DNA from: Agrypnia vestita
Lineage: Eukaryota; Arthropoda; Insecta; Trichoptera; Phryganeidae
Assembly (NCBI GenBank): GCA_016648135.1
Contig: JADDOH010018668.1
Location: 1 to 64,000 of the forward strand
Reading direction: 5' to 3'
DNA length: 64,000 nucleotides
Shown here: positions 38,401-47,400 of the stretch, one piece after another
How positions within the stretch are numbered: the stretch's first letter is position 1
How the letters are laid out: every line of letters starts with the position of its first letter
Made by a program: the position numbers and the translations under genes
Notes under the pieces: model-generated
What the model saw: the letters and a program-made list of their open reading frames with translations, nothing else
What the model was told of the DNA's origin: nothing
Database searches by the model: none

Positions 38401-41400
38401 ACATCTCTGCCTTAGAGCTTTGGAACTGGAGAGAGTTGGCACTAGACCGAGATGAGTGGAGGAAAATTATTGAGGAGGCCAAGACCCACCAAAGAGGTGC
38501 CAAGAATGATGATGATGATGATGATAAGTCTAAAAAATTAATTTTATTATTTGTTTGAATCTACTTATATTCATTTATTACACATACATGTTTCGGAAAA
38601 ACCTTTCAATCGTCAGGGTGTTTTATAAATGTCAAAATATCAAAATGAACGATCACGCTGATGATGGACAGGTTTTTCATAAACATTTAGGTGTAATTAA
38701 TGAATATAAGTACATTAAAATAAATAATAAAATTAATTTTTTAAAATGTCAGTGTACACAGTTGCTCAACCAATTGAAAAGATCTATTTATTTTAATTTG
38801 TTTCAACCATGCACCTTCGATCGACGAAAGGAAAAATATTTTAGATGATATAATTTAAATTTTTCAAACTTCTCGTATAGATTTAAATACTGGTAATCGA
38901 TAAAAAGTATACGATTCTTTGTTATGAAGGTGTTCGACGTAATATTTCTGTGAATACGTTTTAATTTCAGAAAGTCAAATATTGATGTTTGGTTTTATCC
39001 TCTTCGCTCACTTTACTGTTGGTAATTTTAAAACCCTACACTTAAAGCTGTCTCTATCACCTGCTAGATTCTCACCCCCTGATTACTTAATGTCATCATT
39101 CGTTTTATACTAAATCAATCAATTTGTATTAATTCTAAAATCTCTATAAATTTAAAGATTCCTTGGATAAATTATATACTATGTGATGTGACAAGTAATA
39201 GTGATATATCCAAGAAAAACAGATAGTAGGATAAACTCGGGAAAAGTTTGCTTTGATTTTTGGAGATTGCTGTCGCTGAGGTGGTTGTTACAGAATTTAA
39301 ATATTAAACTAAATGAAACACTGATAAAACCGATTACTCTATAGGCACAGGCGTGAAGTTAAGTCTGTCAAGTTTGTAGGTTTTTGAAAATAAATTCGTA
39401 CTCAAGGTTACTGGTATAATACGAGATAAACCGAGGACGGAAAAGCCAAAAACTGTAATTTTGGGTACTATACACGTCCCAGATATCCTGAGAAAGGTGA
39501 AAGCACGAATGCTGCAGTGGACAGAATATTTGAATCACGTAACACGCTCAAAGTCAAAAAATGTTCTTAGGTTCTCTCGTCGTTCAAAATCATTTGGTTT
39601 GAGTTTTCTGAGATATGGTTATTGATGTCATGTCTATCTCTTGTTTTTAGATTTTTGAATTTTACATTTCATTTTATTTTACTGTCATTTTTATTGCTTC
39701 TTGATTTTTAGATTGGATTTGTTTACAATTATTTCATTTTGTTGTAATTTTGTTGCTTCTTGAATTTCAGACATAATTATTTTAATTTGTTGTAGTTTTA
39801 TTGATTGTTGACATTCATATTTGATTTGATAACTATTATTTCATTTGATGTAATTTTGTTATACTTTATGTTAAGTAATGTTTTATTTTTCTTTATATAT
39901 CACTTTATTAATTGTTTTTGATAGAATTATATCTTATCTCCTTTTTTTATTATTACCTATCAATCTAAACATGTTTATATATATTGTTTCTTTAATGGTA
40001 CGTTGTACCGTGTATTAATTAATTAAATAAATATTATGCCGTGTTTTTCAACCTTTCTGGCCAAAATTTCGGATTCCTTTGCAGGGTCCATTATCAAGGC
40101 CGATGTGTTGTTGATGGGGAAGAGCGGGTAATGTTAAGATGGACCTGCAAAAAGTGAGCGCGTTTCCTGAAGATTGGGGCGTAGTTATTAAGGGATGGAA
40201 AACCTCTTTTGTGATTTCTGTCATAGACTTTCGAGTACCATGGGTCCGCTGATTCTATTTTTTTATTTTAATTAGACCTTTGTATATATTGATGTATTCT
40301 TCTTATGTTTCTTCTTCTGCAATACCAGGATCAATACATAGCGTCTTCGGTCCGATAATAGGTTAGAATTAACCTCGGTCCTAGGTCCCGCAGTTTTCAG
40401 CAAGATTAATCAATATTAAAAAAAATTAAAAATAAATCCATCCAGTATCCAATCTTGCAGATTGTGCTTCAGGTCGCAAAAATGCACTGAGGAAAAATCC
40501 CTTTAGGTATCTGCGCAGTGTTTTCAAAATATTAGAATAATATTTTATTTTCCAGTGTCAGATTTAATGTTGAATTAAATTATACAGAGCATAAATAATT
40601 TGCAAATTTCATGATAATTCATTTCTAAAACAAACAAAATTATACAATTTTTTATATCATTTTTAACAGAGAACTGATACGCCAATCGCTTAAACGCAAC
40701 TTCACAACATATGAAATCATAGTAAATAATTACAATCTTTTCAAGTAACGCATACGCCAATTATCTTCACAATAACTAGTATGTTATCAGAAAATGAGAC
40801 AAATGATAAAGAAGATTATAAAATAAAATAAACATCTTTTAGCACATACAAATATTTTATTCACGCTGTTATCAATTCAGATCTTTACAAGTTTACAAGT
40901 AAATAAACATAATCGCTCTTCGCAAATAATCCCTTTAAAAAGCATAAGAAAATAGCTTTTAAAATTATATTATACATAAAACAAATGCAAGGAAATAATA
41001 TTTTTGATGTTTATAGCGTTAACTTTATGGTTAAACATAATTATAAATTTTACTTAAATAACTTTGTAAAAACCACTTAAATTTAAGTGGTTTATACAAA
41101 GATATTTAATTAAAATTTATACAAGGAAATAATTCTCAAAATTGCAATCTTGATTATTAACGCAATAATAAATATTTCATCCCTATAATATAGATACTTT
41201 GATTACAACTGAATTATATTGAGTAGCGCTGGAATATAAAAAACTTCTCCTTCAACTCGATTCAAAACATCGAAATATTTTCATTCTTAAACTATTATTT
41301 CGCACAAAATCTTTGAACTCGATATAGGCTTAAAAATAATTCATAGGAAATTTTTTATAAGGAATTGAAATAATGTATAAAGAAAGAAAAGAAATAACAC

Positions 41401-44400
41401 ATACATTAGTCAAATAAACATTAAAGGAAGCCTTTATTTATCAAAATTGATGTTTAATATAAGAATATATTAATAAAATAATTGTTTTATAAAATATAGC
41501 AACATTCTATGTTAAAAATTCTCCTCTCCCGGTTGTTAAAAATATTTAAAAATTATTTTAAATGTAAGTAATTGATTTATAGGATAAATTAGAAACAAAA
41601 TCTTTATCTGACACTTAGCGACAGACAAAAACTGAAATTAGTAATATTGAAAAGTTCTTCGGTAAGCTTAGGTAGGATTAGATTATGTAAGATTTTGACA
41701 AAAATCTAATAAATTAATAATTATTTTTCGATACATAATATCTACCTTGAAAGCAAAAATGAAATAATTTAGTGATTTTCCATAAAAGGAAGGGACAACT
41801 AGTATAATTTGAGTGTGAAATTTTTTACATATCTTAAAAAGTTAACCCAGAGTTGTCAGCAATTCTTAACCACAGTACCAAGTATTCTGAAAATACCTAA
41901 ATTGATTTGTTACATACCTTCTAAGCGAAAAATGTGATTATAATGGTTTTGGTTAAGTTTTTGCGTTCGTCAAATAATTTAACAGTTGTAGACCCCATGG
42001 CAAGAAATTGTTAAGTAACATTTTTGTCAAAAATGAGTTAATAAGTGTTAATAAGTTAAGAGTTAATAAGTAATAAATGTACGCTCTTTCCATTGGAAAT
42101 AAGTTCAGAACTTAAAAATAATTAGAACATGTTCAAATCATAGGGATGAACATGATAACTACACTTTTTCATAAAAATTAAATCAGTTAATAATGGAAAG
42201 AACATGTTATCTTCAATAATAACATGTTCACGCCATCATTCTGAAATTAACACGCCTTTTAATTTGATTGGAATATTTATGTTTAATATAAATTTTACTT
42301 TGGCAGTACTGTCATATATTTGTAGAATATTACAATATATACTTATATATTATTTTTCAATAATTTTAAATGGTACATACCATGTTTTGTATTATTAATT
42401 AACATGTCAGGTATTTTGTAATTTTGGATTATGGATGGTAAAAACGGATAGCATTTGAAGGGTTGTTTGATGTTCGTATTTTACCAATTTTATAAACGTG
42501 CCCTAGTATTAAAAATGAGTTCCAGAGGCGAAAAAATGATTGTTAAATACAATTTTTAGGCAAAATTAGTATACTTTTATATTTTTGTGCATAAATGCGT
42601 TTTTTTACATTGTAAATACTTTTTAGATATTTTAGTGTCATAAATCAATAAAAATTAATCTTAAATTAGCAATAAAACATAATTTTCAAAGGCGAAATGC
42701 AAATGTCTAATTATCTCAAAATGACTTGAATGTTAGTTAACAACTTCTCGCCATGGGGTTTTCATTTATGTTGACTAGTTTTCACTGCCTTAACTTTTAC
42801 CTATAGTAATCGTCCTTGCAGTAAATGTTGCGGTCCCTGGCGAAGCAGGTGAGCTCCGAGTCCAGCGGCAGGCGGCACTCGCAGCAGCGCAGGCAGGGCG
42901 CGTGCCATTGCCTGTCGGCGGCCAGCAGGTAGTACCTGCCAATCACATAATAAACTGTAGATGTGGCAAGTCAAAAATAAGGCAATTGCCTTACTTGCAT
43001 TCGTCACCGAACGGATCTTCTTCCTCGATTGGACGCGACGGCACGCCGAAAAAAGAGTCCCGAGGTAAAAGGAATAGAGTATCGTGCACTATTGTAAGAA
43101 TGAGTGTGTTATTTTAGCCACTGTGACTTCAAGTTACCTGATTTTTCTACATTTGCTACATTTGAAAGTAGAATAGTATGGGAATAACGTGTCTGTTTAT
43201 AATACGTGAATGGTACCTGCAACAATTATGCACTTACATAAATATATCTAATTTTTACCCGAAGCAAACACATTGTGGTGAGACATGATATCTTTAAATA
43301 ATATAGCTTTTTGTTTAACACCACTTTATTGAGTTAAAACCAACTAGTTTCGACTCACAACTGAGTCTTCATCAGGGTTCAGATATTAACTAAATAAAAA
43401 CAGAATTACGAACAATTAAGAAAGCACTAAGGGAAGAAAGAGACAGAACGTCAACTGTGGTGGGGGTTGGGTGAAAGAGAGAGGGTATGGGTGGGTATAG
43501 TTAATTGGAAGGGGAATATATCTAGAATTGGACTCCGGGATAAATCTAGTTGCTTATTAAGTAAATATTTTTATTTATTTGTTTTTAAAGATTTTTTTAT
43601 TTCCAAAGCTTATAAATTATTGAGACGAATACCTATGTCATTTCTATGAAGTACATCTACACCCGAAGATTAGTCAAATGCATGTTTTTTTTCTATTAAA
43701 TGAATTGCAAATTCTGAATAGCCTACACTATTTAAACATCTTTTATGTTCAATGACCCCCACCACAGTTGACGTTCTGTCTCTTTCTTCCCTTAATGCTT
43801 TCTTAATTGTTCGTAATTCTGTTTTTATTTAGTTAATATCTGAACCCTGATGAAGACTCAGTTGTGAGTCGAAACCTGGTTTTAACTCAATAAAGTGGTG
43901 TAAAACAAAAAGTTATTTTATTTAAAGATAAATATATCTGTATGTTTCAGTACACAAAACCAAGTATTTGGTTGGTCGATGTGGAATCAGGCACCAGCCA
44001 ATTAGGAGCCGGCAAAAATCTGAGTCTTGCAGGTTAAAATTATTTATAAAAGTTACAAACAATAATGAAACTTCTTCATAAAGAGAAAAATGATTTTGTA
44101 TTGATATTATTAATATTATTAATAAAAATGTACTTTGTTTTCACCACTTATATATTGAAAATATCAACATGTTTCAGGGCAAATGGTAACTTTGTCAGGA
44201 TAAAATGTATACTAAGAAATTAAAAATCAAAAATCGATTTTTAATTATACTCGTACATTGTATCCTGCCAAAGAGACCTTTGGCCCTCAATCATGTTGAT
44301 ATTTTCAATATTTAAGTGGTGAAAACAAAGTACATTTTTATTAACAATATTATTATTAATGAAATTATTATTTGTCGATCGAGGTTATAAAGTAAAGCAT

Positions 44401-47400
44401 AATTTGGGTTAGTGTACAGGATACATCGCTGAATGAGTGCAGTCATCCATTGGTACTACCCGAAGGCAAGCTTGAGGACGAAAAGCCGCTCTAAAACATG
44501 CTGGACTGACGAAATCATCAAATTCTGCGAAAATACAGTGCAGCAAATTAAAATGGCCATAGAAAAAAGGAAGGAAGACATCGGGGATGCCTTTATCCAG
44601 CACTAGATAGTAATATAAAACTCGGGTGTGGGTCAACTTTCCGACAACTCAACTCCCAGACAAAAAATTATTTCATTTAGGATTTGTATTCGCATATTTT
44701 TGTGAAAATATGCATTGACTTATTTTAAACTGTTTTTGAGAATATTTTTTCTATGGGGATTTTTGTAAGCTGAGGAAATTTCATTTCCTATCTTTCCGAA
44801 AAATTGTGTTGAATATTCACGTGTTTTTTATTAAACTAATTACTCTATAATTTGTTGTAAGAAAAGTATATAATCTAAACAGCAAAAATAAAACTTAATA
44901 GTACACATAATTGGAATACAATTAGAAATATCAATACTCATATAACACCTAGAAATAGGTTTGTGTGTTTTTTTGTAACTTTTGTTTATACAAAGCAGTT
45001 TAAAATCGTAAATGCATTTTAAAAAACACATACTTAGCACACTATTAGAAATATCTGTATTAAAAATAATACCTTGATGTTGTTTTATGTAGTCTGGAGT
45101 GTTGAGATTATTTTTTTACAAAAATAAGTTTAAAATCTAAAATATATTAAAAATAAAACTTTATATTAAAAACATTAATCATCAATATCATTGAAAGATT
45201 TGGTAGATACTTCGTGGTGCAACTTGTAATTTAAAATATGTTTTACTTTACTTTGTAATACACACACACAATATGAGTTGTTATATTACTACTATAGTTT
45301 CGAGAGGAGCAGTCCCTCTCATCATTAGGTATAGAGATCAACATCATCATCACCTGATGAAGAGAGGGACTGCTCTTCTCGAAACTAAAGTAGGAATTTA
45401 ATAACTCATATTGTGTGTGTATTACAAAGTAAAGCAAAACATATTTTAAACATTAATCTTCTTTTGAAATTTTTCGAATTTTTCTAAATTAGTGTTAAAG
45501 GTATTTCTTTTTACATACAAATTTGATTTAAAAGTACTTTTAAAAAAACACAACAATAAAACACATCAGAATATTCAAAACAATTTCAAAATATTGTTTG
45601 AAATGAATCATCTTTAAGTAACACACTAGGGAAAAATATAATTTAAAAAATATACTATCGGTTTGATGTTAGGTGTTAGGTAATAGATGAATATGTTTAC
45701 AGATGAAAAAATTATGCACGTATTTTTTTAAAGAATTCTAGAATACAACATCTTATAATTTAAATAAAAAGTTGGCTTGTTGGGAAATCGGGTGTCGGGC
45801 AATCAGCTGTCGGGCAATCGGCTGTCGGTCAATGGGCTGTCGGGCAGTTGGTTTGTCGGGAAATCGGCTATCGGGCAATTAGCTTTCGGGCAATTGGCTG
45901 TCGGACAATCAGCTCTCCGGCAATTTTTTCGTACATTGGTTGTTTTAAAATACATTAAAAAAATTATTTGTAGTAGGTAAGTGAAAATGAAATTTGTTTT
46001 TGTTTATGTGCTTGAATACGCGAGTTTATAAAACTGAACGTGTATGAAGTATTATTGAGCCTTAAATGAGACAATCGTGTGACTGTTCGAATTGATACTA
46101 CAAAATGTGTCAAACAGGGATGCGTAATGTGACAATGGCTTTTCAACCTGTCCATGGATAATTGTATGAAATAACTGAAGGAACTGAAGTAGGAGCGAAA
46201 ATGGACGGGCTTACCATATCCTGCCTACTGTACGCAGATGATGCAGTATTAGTGGCTAAATGCGAAGCTGATCTACAATGCCTGGTATCATGGATGTCCG
46301 ATGTTTGCTTGTAGCGTGAACTTAAGGTGAATGTCAGCAAATAAAACGTGATGGTGAAGAAACGAAAAAGAGTTTTTAAGTGTGATGTAATCGTAAACAA
46401 TAATACTTAGAACAAGTGAACGATTTGTGTATTTGGGAAATATATTTAGTAGGTACAGCAATACTAGGAACCATATCAAAAGGAAAGAATGTGAGAAATG
46501 AAATAAATGGCGCTCTTAATTTAATTATGGCAAATATGAATCCCTCAAAGGAAGTCAGACTAGCGGTACATAATAGCATTCTATTGCCAGTTCTGATCTA
46601 ATTCGTTCAGTTCAGTTCTAATGCGTTCTATAGCCAAGTAAGCGATGTCTTCAATTGGTAAAATAGGAATGAAATTAGGCTGAATTCGGTAGAAATGCGG
46701 TCACTAAGGCGCTAGTGTGGTAAACCTTTGGTCCATAGAGTGAGGAGTGAACAAATTAGAAGTGAATATTATTCTGGCTGAAGCGTGGTAAATATAATGA
46801 AGAAAGGATCGCTGAGAAGGTTGGTCATGTGGAACGCATAGGCGAGGAACTTGTTAAGGAAATATATGAGGCGAGTGTTGAAGGTAGCAGGAATAGAAAG
46901 ATCGACCTGTTAAAAGCTACAACAACTGTATAGAGGAAGCGAAAGTGTAGTGTAAATAAAGAAAGAAAATATGGAGTTTTATCCTCTCCATCTTCCCGTG
47001 CAGAGAAACGGCTCGATGGTTAGATAGTTAGTTAGTGTATTTATATCCATAGAATATCCTAGTTTGGTTATATCGAATTAGAGAAAGATAAATATAAAAC
47101 TGCACAAGGTGAGTGTTGATGAGATCAGAAATTTAGTACCTACTTGGAGAAACTAGAGACCAGTAAGAAGGTCCTGTTACGTAGAAAATAATAATCGACA
47201 GAGATATAAAATGAGATGAGAGTTTCGCGTGTCATGGAGAATGTGATGTTTATCGTGATCGATTCCAAAGATTTTAAATTAAAATAAAATATAACAGTTG
47301 CGGTAATACATGATATCTCGTATTATACATAATATCTCGTATTACTCATTAAAAAAAAGTATCCTCTAAAATCAGAGTTTAATTGATAGAAACGTTAGCA

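Larger units (their letters stand above)
38640..41980. other. Apterous intron, AT-rich; no gene seen
   Basis: Besides the degenerate repeats listed separately, nothing coding is supported. A perfect 24-base palindrome, AAACCACTTAAA and its inverse, lies at about 41070-41093. The remainder is AT-rich. Confidence 0.45.
43306..43911. mobile_element. Foldback element B with hammerhead-like arms
   Basis: About 165-base inverted arms: GCTTTTTGTTTAACACCACT ... AGAAAGAGACAGAACGTCAA on the left and TTGACGTTCTGTCTCTTTCT ... AGTGGTGTAAAACAAAAAGT on the right. Each arm bears a hammerhead-like core near its outer third, pointing outward. The centre is unique and non-coding. Sits in the intron between apterous exons 1 and 2. 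Confidence 0.85.
45238..45445. mobile_element. Foldback element C with hammerhead-like arms
   Basis: ATGTTTTACTTTACTTTGTA...ACACACAATATGAGTTGTTA on the left is inverted as TAATAACTCATATTGTGTGT...GTAAAGCAAAACAT on the right. Each arm includes a hammerhead-like core facing outward; only about 25 bases separate the arms. Confidence 0.85.

Noticed and set aside
38645..38680. CTGATGATGGACAGG as a hammerhead core
   Set aside because: No matching GAAAC within a sensible distance.
43009..43090. Exon-like minus-strand frame RDSFFGVPSRPIEEEDPFGDECK before GTAAGG
   Set aside because: The frame is attractive and has a good donor, but its phase does not fit between apterous exons 1 and 2, no good acceptor precedes it in frame, and the family is not recognised.
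45777..45980. 67-codon frame with five-residue repeats
   Set aside because: Caused by the 15-bp minisatellite; no sign of a real repeat protein.
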